Source of the DNA: Chitinophaga oryziterrae
GTDB lineage: Bacteria > Bacteroidota > Bacteroidia > Chitinophagales > Chitinophagaceae
Assembly: GCF_009758125.1 (NCBI RefSeq)
Contig: NZ_WRXO01000001.1
Location: 1,054,001 to 1,118,000 of the forward strand
Direction of reading: 5' to 3'
Length of the DNA stretch: 64,000 bases
Part shown: piece by piece, positions 26,200 to 34,247 of the stretch
Numbering within the stretch: position 1 is the first letter of the stretch
Layout of the letters: every line of letters starts with the position of its first letter
Notes under the pieces: generated by a model
Told to the model about the DNA's origin: nothing
Databases searched by the model: none
What the model saw: the letters and a program-made list of their open reading frames with translations, nothing else
Position numbers and translations under genes: made by a program

Positions 26200-27273
26200 A
26201 TGAAGCGACTGAGGATAATGACGCTTTGCACGGTGGTCATTGCAGCCTGCATTTTCTTTTTTAAGAAAAGAGAGCCTGCGACTGTTGCTGCCGGGAAAGG
26301 GTTAGTGATAAAAAAGGAATGGCTGGCCGTGAATCAGCATCCGTTAACACCTGTGAAGGATGTACGTCCGGCAGATCAGACTTTCCTTACTTTTCCTGAA
26401 TGGTACCTGGTATTTAGTCCGGAAGAGCAGGCGAATTACTTCAGGCAATATACTGCCAGTAGTTTTCCTTTTATGAGCCATACTGCGCAGATATGGGAGA
26501 GTTATCATATTGTGAATGATCAGATAAAAGATAATTTTCCTGTTAATAAGGGGTATCATTTTATGATATGGGTGATAGGGAGCAGCGCTTCTGTGGAGTA
26601 CTCCGTTAAAGCCTGGTATGAGACGGTGACAGGCCGGATAACGGATACACATGAGGCTATTACAGAAGAGGACAGGTTCAATGCGAAGTTTACGCAGGAG
26701 TATGTTGATTTCATTAAGAACAGCCCCTGGTATGCCTTCGATTTTGGAAGCCAGTTACGTAAGTTATGGAGTACTTCTTTTTTCGGAGATCATTTTCTGA
26801 GGAAGATAGAGCGGAAGTACATTCTAACTTCTGAGTTGCTGGTAAAGGCTGGTTATGGGAAGCTCATAGGGATGGGGACGAAGACGGTATATGAGGATGC
26901 ATTGCTGACTACAGCGGTGGTAGTGGATTCAAAATGTGCTTCGTTAAAGGGGGCAAAAACGTTTGGGGACAGTGCTGTGTTGGTGTATCTGCCAAGGTAT
27001 AATAGCTTTAACAGGGCGGCCGATATATTAGCTGAGAGTGGTTGTAATTTTAAAGAAGTGGCAGGAAATAATTCAGCGATTTTATTGACAGTGCTGGTGC
27101 CTTCTGTGGATACTGCAACATTTGAAGGTACGCAGATTGTTTTTACGCAGGTGATAGCGTCTAAGCCATCGCAGAAGCGGGTAGCGTTGGCGGTACCAGT
27201 AACCGGGTTAAGTAAATTATTAAAGCAACTTGATGCAGGAAAGATCAGTGTTGAGCATATATTTGATTTTTAA
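26200..27273 (+). CDS. Conserved hypothetical membrane-anchored protein
   Basis: 357 residues. One N-terminal hydrophobic segment (MTLCTVVIAACIFFF) followed by KKREP suggests a signal anchor. The rest has a pattern of conserved-looking aromatic motifs: TFLTFPEWYLVFSPEE, SHTAQIWESYHIVND, GYHFMIWVIGSSASVEY and SPWYAFDFGSQLRKLW. I do not recognise a family. It follows the methyltransferase by 3 bp in what looks like an operon with the FAD oxidoreductase. A role in handling the same substrate at the membrane is possible; no function should be assumed. Confidence 0.7.
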   Translation: MKRLRIMTLCTVVIAACIFFFKKREPATVAAGKGLVIKKEWLAVNQHPLTPVKDVRPADQTFLTFPEWYLVFSPEEQANYFRQYTASSFPFMSHTAQIWESYHIVNDQIKDNFPVNKGYHFMIWVIGSSASVEYSVKAWYETVTGRITDTHEAITEEDRFNAKFTQEYVDFIKNSPWYAFDFGSQLRKLWSTSFFGDHFLRKIERKYILTSELLVKAGYGKLIGMGTKTVYEDALLTTAVVVDSKCASLKGAKTFGDSAVLVYLPRYNSFNRAADILAESGCNFKEVAGNNSAILLTVLVPSVDTATFEGTQIVFTQVIASKPSQKRVALAVPVTGLSKLLKQLDAGKISVEHIFDF

Positions 27274-27283
27274 AAACGATAGT

Positions 27284-27931
27284 ATGAAAATAGTTACGCT
27301 TATAGCTTTGTTTTTTATTACGGCGAGTGTGAGCGGGCAGGTAAAGAGAGTGTACCTGGAAGAGCTGGTGAAGAATGATAAGATGAAAGTGTTTAATCGT
27401 GAGCTGACGGCAAGGAATTCGGGTGGCAGGAGTTGTGTGCATCTTTCGGCAGCCAAGGGGGATGGTGTGGCATGGATAGAGGGGCTGGATTTTTCCAACG
27501 GTATTATTGAGATAGATTTAAAGGGGAAGGATGTTTCCCAGGAGAGTTTCCTGGGAGTGGCTTTTCATGTGCAGAGCCGGAAGGTGCTGGATGCTGTTTA
27601 TTTCCGGCCTTTCAATTTTCAGGCTAAGGATGCGGTAAAGAAAAGCCATGCTGTACAGTATGTATCCCATCCGGATTTTCCCTGGGAAGTATTAAGGAAT
27701 AAGTATCCGGGCAAGTATGAGCAGGCGGTTAATCCGGCCCCTGGTCCGGATGACTGGTTCCATGTAAAGATCGTAGTAGAATATCCACAAATAACGGTAT
27801 ATGTTAACCGGAATACGGAGCCAAGTTTAACAGTGACCCAGTTAAATCAGCGTACTTCAGGAAAGTTAGGCTTATGGGTGGGTAATGGTTCTGACGGAGA
27901 CTTCACAAGTTTGCAGATTCAGCAGAAATAA
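27284..27931 (+). CDS. Secreted concanavalin-like (DUF1080-type) protein
   Basis: 215 residues from ATG 27284; readings from upstream starts overlap the previous gene and lack a signal peptide. A signal peptide ends at SVSGQ. The mature part reads as a jelly-roll of the DUF1080/LamG kind: GLDFSNGIIEIDLKGKD, FLGVAFHV, DAVYFRPFNF, then DDWFHVKIVVEYPQITVYVN and GKLGLWVGNGSDGDF. These folds bind or cleave glycans, and family-16-like annotations are common, but no catalytic pair is evident here. It lies 10 bp after the hypothetical gene and probably closes the operon. Confidence 0.8.
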   Translation: MKIVTLIALFFITASVSGQVKRVYLEELVKNDKMKVFNRELTARNSGGRSCVHLSAAKGDGVAWIEGLDFSNGIIEIDLKGKDVSQESFLGVAFHVQSRKVLDAVYFRPFNFQAKDAVKKSHAVQYVSHPDFPWEVLRNKYPGKYEQAVNPAPGPDDWFHVKIVVEYPQITVYVNRNTEPSLTVTQLNQRTSGKLGLWVGNGSDGDFTSLQIQQK

Positions 27932-28072
27932 CAGGTCCTTCCTCAATTTTTACTTTAACCAGCTGACTTGTGCTTCACAAGCCAGGGGACTATTAATGTT
28001 TTGTCTTGCCGGTTGCATCCCATGTACAACTGAATAAGCACTTTAATGGTCTGGAAATTAGTATTAAACACC

Positions 28073-28163
28073 TCTATAAGCCCTCTATGAGCCCCCCTTA
28101 AATAAGGTGGGCTTATAGGGGGCTTATAGGGGACTATGAGTGGGCTTATATAGGGCTTATACT
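28073..28163. repeat. 11-bp repeat array with inverted left arm
   Basis: Five units of an 11-bp repeat, consensus GGGCTTATAGG, start at 28109, 28120, 28131, 28142 and 28153. The third is degenerate. To the left, two units in reverse orientation (start 28073 and 28084, consensus TCTATAAGCCC) make a long imperfect inverted repeat with the first two right-hand units. The remainder of the 540-bp gap (27932-28471) shows nothing else I can support. The repeats lie about 310 bp before the sigma factor gene. Confidence 0.8.
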
Positions 28164-28471
28164 ACCTTATGCCCCGCCTATAGGTTACGTTTGGGACGGT
28201 CCTTTAATGGAGTGTACTTACCTGTGAAAACCATCAAATTTTTACTCCTCAACATTTTAACCTGATGGGTATTTTGGGTGGAATGGGTACTTTATAAGTT
28301 TTATTTTTAATAAACAGGATAATAATTATCTATTTTATCTTATTGATTACTAGTGAGTTAGTTGTTTTCTTCCTCTTTTCTTCAAAAAAATATTTAATCC
28401 CAGGCAACCATTATCCCCTATTCACGTATTATCATTGTAGTACAGCAAATTTTGACCATTACTAAATTGAT

Positions 28472-29047
28472 TTGGAACAACTGATTGCAATAATAGATGG
28501 GTGCCGGAATAAGCAGTCCAGATGCCAAAAGCTTCTGTACGAGCGCTATTATGGTTATGCATTTAAGATCGTTTTCAGGTATATTTATAGGTATGAAAGG
28601 TCGGCAGACATTGTAAATGACGGGTTTGTGAAGTTATTCAGTCATTTTGAGCGGTTTAGTTACGAGGAATCGGAGGACGTGGAAAAAATGCTCATGGGCT
28701 GGATAAGGAAGATAATGGTGAATACGGCGATTGATGAATTGCGCCGGAAGAACATGATACCTGAAATAGGGGGGATTCCTGATTACGTATGGGAGGAAGC
28801 TGATGAGGGCGAATCCGCAGAACAAAAGCTGTATTACAAAGAGTTGATCGTATTGATAAAAGAGCTTCCTCCTTCTTACCAGGTCGCGTTTAACATGTAT
28901 GTAATAGATGGCTTTTCGCACCAGGAGATAGCGGATAAGCTACGTATCAGTATAGGGGCATCCAAGTCTAACCTGGCAAAGGCGAGGGCACATTTAAAGA
29001 AGAAATTAAGTAATGATACACAGGAATTTGATGTATGCAGCTTCTAG
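28472..29047 (+). CDS. ECF-type RNA polymerase sigma-70 factor
   Basis: 191 residues from a TTG start at 28472. Region 2 is seen in LLYERYYGYAFKIVFRYI and SADIVNDGFVKLFSHFERF, and region 4 in LIKELPPSYQVAFNMYVIDG and FSHQEIADKLRISIGASKSNLAKAR. This is the usual size and layout for Bacteroidota ECF factors. No separate FecR-like anti-sigma gene follows. Instead, the next gene has a short cytoplasmic N-terminus, one membrane segment and a periplasmic barrel-like domain, and may take that role. The use of TTG may keep expression low. Confidence 0.93.
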   Translation: MEQLIAIIDGCRNKQSRCQKLLYERYYGYAFKIVFRYIYRYERSADIVNDGFVKLFSHFERFSYEESEDVEKMLMGWIRKIMVNTAIDELRRKNMIPEIGGIPDYVWEEADEGESAEQKLYYKELIVLIKELPPSYQVAFNMYVIDGFSHQEIADKLRISIGASKSNLAKARAHLKKKLSNDTQEFDVCSF

Positions 29048-29055
29048 ATGACGAT

Positions 29056-30285
29056 ATGGACGAATTATTTCGTAATGCAGCTTCGCAGTATCCCTTAAAG
29101 ACTGACGGACAGGATTGGGATGCGGTAATGCGTAGGTTGTCTGAGTCTTCTGCTTCTGAGAAGAAGCCTGCCTCTTCATTTAACAGATTGCTGAGGTGGT
29201 TCTGGAGACCCATGCTGGCATTGCTGGTGCTGGGAGTTAGTATTCCATCATTGAAGACGGGAGATTTAGTACCGCATACAGAGGCTGAAACTGGTGTGAC
29301 TAATAATGTAGTTGTTCCGGTTACTGAGACAACATCAAAAACTGTGGTGGGTAATAATGATGTTCCGGTTGCTGAAAAAGTATCAAAAACCGGTATAGAT
29401 ACCAGAATTAAAAAACAGAAAATCAATAATAATATTTATGCACCCGTTATTGTTGCGAACAGTGCTAATAACAATATCGTAAACAAATCTATTCCGGAAA
29501 GAATAGTGAACAATACAACCGGAATTACTTTATCCGGTGCGGACAATGATATCGTACCACCTTTAAGCATACATGTGTTGCCTTCTGCTAATGCAGGAGA
29601 GTGGAATATATCTGCCGCATTACAGCCTGTAAAGCAACCGGTAATGACTACATCATCTGTGGTTGAAAAAATGAACGTGCCTGTAAAAGTGCAGAAAGGT
29701 TTGTATGCAGGTATTGTTGCCAGTCCGGATATCAGTACAGTAAAATTACAGCATGTAAGCAAGGTAGGATATAATGCAGGGATTGTAGTGGGGTACAGGA
29801 TTTCCAGACGTGTAGCCGTTGAAACGGGAGTATTGTTGGAAAGAAAATATTATTATTCAGATGGTAGCCATTTCAGTACGAAAAAAATACCTGTTCCGTC
29901 AGATATGAAGATCATCAATGTAGATGGTTGGTGTAATATGATAGAAATACCTGTTACCGTGCGGTATGTTTTTGGTATAAAAGAGAAGAGCAACTGGTAT
30001 GTGAATGGAGGACTCACTTCTTATATCATGAATAGGGAGAGTTACGCTTATAAATATGAGATGAACAATTGGGTTGATACGAAAACCTGGGACTATAAAA
30101 ACTCTACCCGTAACTGGTTTTCTATTATACATGCAGGAGTAGGTTATGAGCATCGTTTAGGTGCTGTAGGTACATTGCGTGTAGAGCCATATCTGAATAT
30201 ACCTACCGGTGGAGTAGGAGTTGGAAATCTGCCAATAACAAGTGTGGGCCTTAACGTTGGTATTACAAGACCAATTCGTTTTTAG
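29056..30285 (+). CDS. Membrane-anchored barrel-like protein, possible anti-sigma
   Basis: About 409 residues from ATG 29056; an ATG at 29035 would overlap the sigma gene. Layout: a cytoplasmic N-terminus (DELFRNAASQYPLKTDGQDWDAV), one membrane helix at about 50-70 (RPMLALLVLGVSI), a low-complexity Val/Asn/Thr linker of about 150 residues, and a C-terminal beta-rich domain starting GLYAGIVASPD and ending VGITRPIRF, like PorT/OmpA-type barrels. Similar proteins follow ECF sigma genes in Chitinophaga-like genomes. The mix of inner-membrane anchor and barrel domain is odd. An envelope-sensing anti-sigma role is an inference. Confidence 0.75.
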   Translation: MDELFRNAASQYPLKTDGQDWDAVMRRLSESSASEKKPASSFNRLLRWFWRPMLALLVLGVSIPSLKTGDLVPHTEAETGVTNNVVVPVTETTSKTVVGNNDVPVAEKVSKTGIDTRIKKQKINNNIYAPVIVANSANNNIVNKSIPERIVNNTTGITLSGADNDIVPPLSIHVLPSANAGEWNISAALQPVKQPVMTTSSVVEKMNVPVKVQKGLYAGIVASPDISTVKLQHVSKVGYNAGIVVGYRISRRVAVETGVLLERKYYYSDGSHFSTKKIPVPSDMKIINVDGWCNMIEIPVTVRYVFGIKEKSNWYVNGGLTSYIMNRESYAYKYEMNNWVDTKTWDYKNSTRNWFSIIHAGVGYEHRLGAVGTLRVEPYLNIPTGGVGVGNLPITSVGLNVGITRPIRF

Positions 30286-30307
30286 TTTTTAAATCAAACA
30301 TTACATA

Positions 30308-30715
30308 ATGCGAAAAAGGATCATCATTTTCGCAGGGGTAATCCTGTGCCTTACAGTCATGGCCATAGGTTATCACCTGTACAATATGCCCAGGACTACT
30401 GCGGCTGAAATGAGCGCGGATAAACTGGTATCTGCCAAAGAGTTATTTGATGCTTATACAAAGGATGAACAGGCTGCTGATGTGCAGTATGGGAATAAAG
30501 TGCTTGAAATAACAGGAGCTGTGCTGGATGTGCAGAAAAATGGGAAAGATATATCTGTGTTATTGTCTGGTGGCGGTAATGGAGGAGGTGTGAATTGTAC
30601 GATGGTCGGTGATGTACCTGCTCCGCGTAAGGGATCACTGATACATGTAAAGGGCCGTTGTACGGGATTCTTAATGGATGTAAGTATTATAGATGCAACT
30701 ATCGTCAACAAATAA
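30308..30715 (+). CDS. OB-fold tRNA_anti-like protein
   Basis: 135 residues. An N-terminal hydrophobic helix (IIIFAGVILCLTVMAIGYHLY) anchors or exports it. The rest matches the tRNA_anti-like OB-fold: SAKELFDAYTKDEQAADVQYGNKVLEITG, then NCTMVGDV and GSLIHVKGRCTGFLMDVSIIDATI. These small OB proteins are common beside cytochrome and YceI genes in Bacteroidota, where their function is not known. Despite the name, nothing here implies tRNA binding. It is 22 bp after the barrel gene and 12 bp before the cytochrome gene. Confidence 0.82.
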   Translation: MRKRIIIFAGVILCLTVMAIGYHLYNMPRTTAAEMSADKLVSAKELFDAYTKDEQAADVQYGNKVLEITGAVLDVQKNGKDISVLLSGGGNGGGVNCTMVGDVPAPRKGSLIHVKGRCTGFLMDVSIIDATIVNK

Positions 30716-30727
30716 ACCGTTAAAATT

Positions 30728-31123
30728 ATGAAGAAAGTACTCCTTCCATTAGCTGCAATGATCATTGTCTGTAACCTGATGATGGTATCTTCCTGTTCTA
30801 AAAGTAATGAGGCCGACCTTGCAGCAGATACAACTGGTACTGGTGGTAGCAGTTGCGACACTGTTAATATGAAATATGCGACCAATGTACAGCCTATTAT
30901 TTCTTCTTACTGTTACGGTTGTCATGGTAACGGATCTGCTTCCGGTGGTATATCCCTTGATAGTTATGCCAGTTTGAAAACACAGGCAGATAATGGTAAC
31001 CTGATTGCTGTTATTACGCATGCTGCAGGTTATCCGGCTATGCCACAGGGTGCCGCTAAGTTGTCTGATTGCAATATCAATATTATCAAGGACTGGATTA
31101 ATCGTGGTACACAAAATAACTAA
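30728..31123 (+). CDS. Monohaem cytochrome c lipoprotein
   Basis: 131 residues. The lipobox MVSSCS puts the lipid on Cys23. After a short linker comes the haem motif Cys62-x-x-Cys65-His66 (CYGCHG). Met105 in GYPAMPQGA is the likely second axial ligand, and DCNINIIKDWINRGT is the usual C-terminal helix of small c-type cytochromes. The family often appears with YceI and DUF5777 genes in Bacteroidota. The probable role is electron transfer at the periplasmic face; redox partners are unknown. Confidence 0.87.
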   Translation: MKKVLLPLAAMIIVCNLMMVSSCSKSNEADLAADTTGTGGSSCDTVNMKYATNVQPIISSYCYGCHGNGSASGGISLDSYASLKTQADNGNLIAVITHAAGYPAMPQGAAKLSDCNINIIKDWINRGTQNN

Positions 31124-31126
31124 TTT

Positions 31127-31663
31127 ATGAAAGTATTATATTCAATCATACTGGCCAGTATGTTATACATACCAACGCAGGCACAGTCATGGATTACACG
31201 GAATGGCAAGATAAGCTTCTATTCGAAGACACCGATGGAAGATATCAAGGCGGTTAACAGTCAGGTTTTTGCTGCCATTGACGTCTCGAAGAAAACGATT
31301 GCCTTTACATTACTGCAAAAGAATTTTCTTTTTGAGAAACAGCTTATGCAGGAACATTTCAATGAGAATTATATTGAGAGTGATAAATATCCAAAGGCAC
31401 AGTTTGAGGGTACTATCACAGGAAATATCGGCACAACTCCCGGTGTGTATAAAGTGCAGGTTGATGGTAAGCTTACCATGCATGGAGTTACCCAACCGGT
31501 GAGTATGCCTGCGGAGCTGAATTTGCAGCAGGGAAAGCTGGTAGGTAAATCTGCTTTTAGCATCAAGCCATCAGATTATAATATTAAGATACCATCATTA
31601 GTTAAAGACAAAATTGCGGCAGAGATACCTGTACAGGTGAGTGCTGAATTTTTACCTAAATAG
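31127..31663 (+). CDS. YceI family protein, secreted
   Basis: 178 residues with a signal peptide (MLYIPTQAQ). The mature part shows the YceI pattern: ITRNGKISFYSKTPMEDIKA, FEKQLMQEHFNENYIESDKYPKA, then GKLTMHGVTQPV. It lies 3 bp after the cytochrome gene and 8 bp before the DUF5777 gene. A lipocalin-like barrel binding isoprenoid quinone or lipid would suit a neighbour of a cytochrome c. That is an inference from context. Confidence 0.9.
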   Translation: MKVLYSIILASMLYIPTQAQSWITRNGKISFYSKTPMEDIKAVNSQVFAAIDVSKKTIAFTLLQKNFLFEKQLMQEHFNENYIESDKYPKAQFEGTITGNIGTTPGVYKVQVDGKLTMHGVTQPVSMPAELNLQQGKLVGKSAFSIKPSDYNIKIPSLVKDKIAAEIPVQVSAEFLPK

Positions 31664-31671
31664 TTTGTTTT

Positions 31672-32550
31672 ATGCAAAAAACAGCATTCTTATTTCTTTT
31701 ATTAGTAGCGGGTAACCGGTTAATGGCACAGGATAACAGCCTGCTGCAGTCTTTGGATGATTCACTCAGCATGCAGCAAAAGCATGAAGTGGTAACGGGC
31801 ACATTTAAAGCTACACAGATAGTAAATTTACCTACGGTAGAATCTCCGGGTAAGAAGAGTTTACAATTTATGATCATGCACCGGTTCGGGAAACTGAATG
31901 GTGGTTCGTATGAATTGTTTGGCCTGGACAATGCTTCTATCCGTTTTGGATTTGACTATGGTATTACGGACAGGCTGGCAGTGGGTGTAGGCAGGAGTTC
32001 TGAGGATAAAACATTCGACGGTTCACTGAAGTATAAACTGTTGCAGCAGACGACTCATCAGATACCTGTATCTGTGAGTTTGTATGGGCTGGTAACTAAT
32101 TATACGCAACGTTATACGGATAAGCCTTATCTGGATGCACGTTATCGTACGGCTTATACTACACAGGTAATTATAGCACGTAAGTTTACGCGTAATTTAT
32201 CGCTGGAAGTAGTACCGGCGTGGATGCACTTTAACCTGGTGCCTACGGCACAGGACAAGAGTGATGTTTTTGCGGTGAGTGCAGGGGGACGTATGAAGTT
32301 CACCAAACGAATGAGTATAACAGCAGAATATAATTACCTTTTACCTGATCAGGTAGTGACTACAAGCGTAAAAAGTTCCATGTCCCTGGGAATAGATATT
32401 GAAACGGGAGGGCACGTATTTCAGCTGGTGTTTACCAATGCCAGTGGAATGGTGGGGCCTTATTACCTGGCTAAGACGACAGGGACCTGGGGTAAAGGAG
32501 ATATCTTCTTTGGATTCAATGTTACAAGAGCATTCAACTTTAAGAAGTAG
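31672..32550 (+). CDS. DUF5777 family beta-barrel protein
   Basis: 292 residues. A signal peptide ends near GNRLMAQ. The sequence has the family start GTFKATQIVNLPTVESPGKK, then SLQFMIMHRFG and RFGFDYGITDRLAVGVGRS, and alternates aromatic and small residues through to NVTRAFNFKK. This predicts an outer-membrane barrel. It is the last gene of the sigma-factor operon and is followed by a strong terminator. Its co-occurrence with cytochrome c and YceI genes is recurrent in Bacteroidota; the substrate is unknown. Confidence 0.88.
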   Translation: MQKTAFLFLLLVAGNRLMAQDNSLLQSLDDSLSMQQKHEVVTGTFKATQIVNLPTVESPGKKSLQFMIMHRFGKLNGGSYELFGLDNASIRFGFDYGITDRLAVGVGRSSEDKTFDGSLKYKLLQQTTHQIPVSVSLYGLVTNYTQRYTDKPYLDARYRTAYTTQVIIARKFTRNLSLEVVPAWMHFNLVPTAQDKSDVFAVSAGGRMKFTKRMSITAEYNYLLPDQVVTTSVKSSMSLGIDIETGGHVFQLVFTNASGMVGPYYLAKTTGTWGKGDIFFGFNVTRAFNFKK

Positions 32551-32571
32551 ATCATAGCCTATGTAATGTTC

Positions 32572-32603
32572 GCCCTCCGGATGATTATCCGGGGGGCTTT
32601 TTT
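32572..32603 (+). terminator. Rho-independent terminator of sigma-factor operon
   Basis: An 11-bp stem with one G-T pair (GCCCTCCGGAT / ATCCGGGGGGC) is followed by six T. It lies 22 bp after the DUF5777 stop. Confidence 0.9.
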
Positions 32604-32667
32604 ATCTGAAAGGTAAAGGACGCATGTTCTTAGTAAAATAAGGGATAATTATTAAATAATTGCGACG

Positions 32668-32705
32668 AAAGGGCGTAAATCATCTACGTATGATTTACGC
32701 CCTTT
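32668..32705. terminator. Second hairpin terminator
   Basis: A perfect 16-bp inverted repeat (AAAGGGCGTAAATCAT and its complement) has a 6-base loop and ends in five T. It lies 65 bp past the first terminator with no gene between. A backup terminator, an end for a small RNA, or a bidirectional insulator before the HTTM gene are possible. Confidence 0.8.
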
Positions 32706-32815
32706 TTCGTGTGAAAATGGCACTGGTCCGGGAATTTAAACTGTCTGTCGGGAAATATCCGCAATGCTTATATTATTGTTACGCATAGTGTGGGATAGCT
32801 ATTATTTTCCGGCGT

Positions 32816-34090
32816 ATGACTTATGCCAACCGTTTGAATGACCGGTTGTGGGAACCGGTGGATAACAGGCCACTGATTGTTTTCCGCATCCTGCTGGGAT
32901 TTTTATTGTTCCTGGAATGTATGAATGATATGATATCAGGTAAGGTTACAGACCTGTTTATCGAACCGGCATTTACTTTTCCTTTTATCGGTTTCGAATG
33001 GTTACAACCTTTACCAGGAAATGGTATGTATATCTATTTTTCAATCATGAGCATGTTAGGTATAATGATCATGACAGGTGTATTTTACAGGATCGCAATG
33101 GCTGTATTTACTGTGATGTGGACGATTATCTACCTGATGCAGAAATGCGATTATAACAACCATTATTACCTGATAATACTTGTTTGTTCGCTGATGTGTT
33201 TTATGCCTGCACATCGCCGCTTTGCAGTGGATGTATATATGGGGCTTGTGAAGAAAAGTAATGTTTGTCCGCGATGGGCAGGCTGGTTATTTATTGCTCA
33301 ATTCGGTATTGTATATACTTTTGCTGCCATTAATAAAATCAATGCGGAATGGCTTAGCGGCAGGTATATGAAATACCTGATGACGGGAATGGATCATCCC
33401 TTTTTACAGGAGAAGAGCGTACAGTTATTTCTTTGTTATAGTGGTTTATTATTTGATCTGCTGATTACGCCATTGTTACTGTTTAAGCGGACGAGAATTG
33501 TTGCATTCTGCATGGCGTGTGTTTTTCATTTATTCAATGCATTTGTTTTTAAAATAGGCATCTTTCCTTTCCTGTCCTTATCTGCTATGATCTTTTTCTT
33601 CCCCGAAACCCGTGTGCAGCGGGCAAGCGTAAATAATAAAAACAGGATAGGGATGTATTTGATGGGTGTATATTTATTGGTCCAGTTATTATTACCTGTG
33701 CGTTACCTGTTGTTCGGCACAGATCCTAACTGGACTGAAGAAGGGTTTCGCATGAGCTGGCGGATGATGTTGCGTAATAAAGCAGGATGGGTATATTTCA
33801 GGATCACAGATCCTGATTCAGGGAAGACCTGGATAGATGAACCAGAGAACCGGCTGAATTATATTACACTCAATTCACTGGTGGGATTGCCGGATATGAT
33901 ATGGCAATATGCGCAACGATTGAAAAAGGAGTGTAAGGATAACGGGTTCCCGCATGTAAGGATTTATGCAATGAGCGAGGTAAGTTTAAACGGAGGGACA
34001 CCACAGTTCCTGATAGACCCGAATACAGATCTTGCAGGTGTAAAATGGGAGCCATACCGGCATGCGGCGTGGATTGTCCCTCTGAAATAA
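32816..34090 (+). CDS. HTTM / vitamin K-dependent gamma-carboxylase-like membrane protein
   Basis: 424 residues with about seven hydrophobic segments between residues 20 and 300. Characteristic HTTM/VKGC patterns include PLIVFRILLGFLLF, KCDYNNHYYLI and YTFAAINKINAEWLSG, where a lysine and Trp follow a membrane helix as in the carboxylase family. The C-terminal 130 residues are soluble (GFRMSWRMMLRNKAG, RIYAMSEVSLNG). The bacterial homologues have uncertain substrates, and true gamma-carboxylation is not established. It stands alone between terminators and an AraC gene. Confidence 0.87.
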   Translation: MTYANRLNDRLWEPVDNRPLIVFRILLGFLLFLECMNDMISGKVTDLFIEPAFTFPFIGFEWLQPLPGNGMYIYFSIMSMLGIMIMTGVFYRIAMAVFTVMWTIIYLMQKCDYNNHYYLIILVCSLMCFMPAHRRFAVDVYMGLVKKSNVCPRWAGWLFIAQFGIVYTFAAINKINAEWLSGRYMKYLMTGMDHPFLQEKSVQLFLCYSGLLFDLLITPLLLFKRTRIVAFCMACVFHLFNAFVFKIGIFPFLSLSAMIFFFPETRVQRASVNNKNRIGMYLMGVYLLVQLLLPVRYLLFGTDPNWTEEGFRMSWRMMLRNKAGWVYFRITDPDSGKTWIDEPENRLNYITLNSLVGLPDMIWQYAQRLKKECKDNGFPHVRIYAMSEVSLNGGTPQFLIDPNTDLAGVKWEPYRHAAWIVPLK

Positions 34091-34199
34091 AATGGCGACG
34101 GATAGTCGTTTAAGCGATCCTCAGGCCCTATTTCTATTTATGACACCCTCTTTTTTGTGTTTACTTCCCTTCAGGATGATCCTAAATGGATAATAGAAA

Positions 34200-34213
34200 G
34201 GCGTAAATGCGCC
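34200..34213. promoter_or_regulatory. Copy 1 of 14-bp GGCG-GCGCC motif
   Basis: GGCGTAAATGCGCC lies 35 bp before the AraC coding start. A near copy (12 of 14 bases) lies after the gene at 35132. The pair is a candidate operator set for this regulator. Confidence 0.4.
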
Positions 34214-34247
34214 CTAAAGTGGTCCTTTTTTTCTGTAGATTTACTAT

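Noticed and set aside
28073..28163. CRISPR array
   Set aside because: Repeat units are only 11 bp with no spacers, and no cas genes are nearby.
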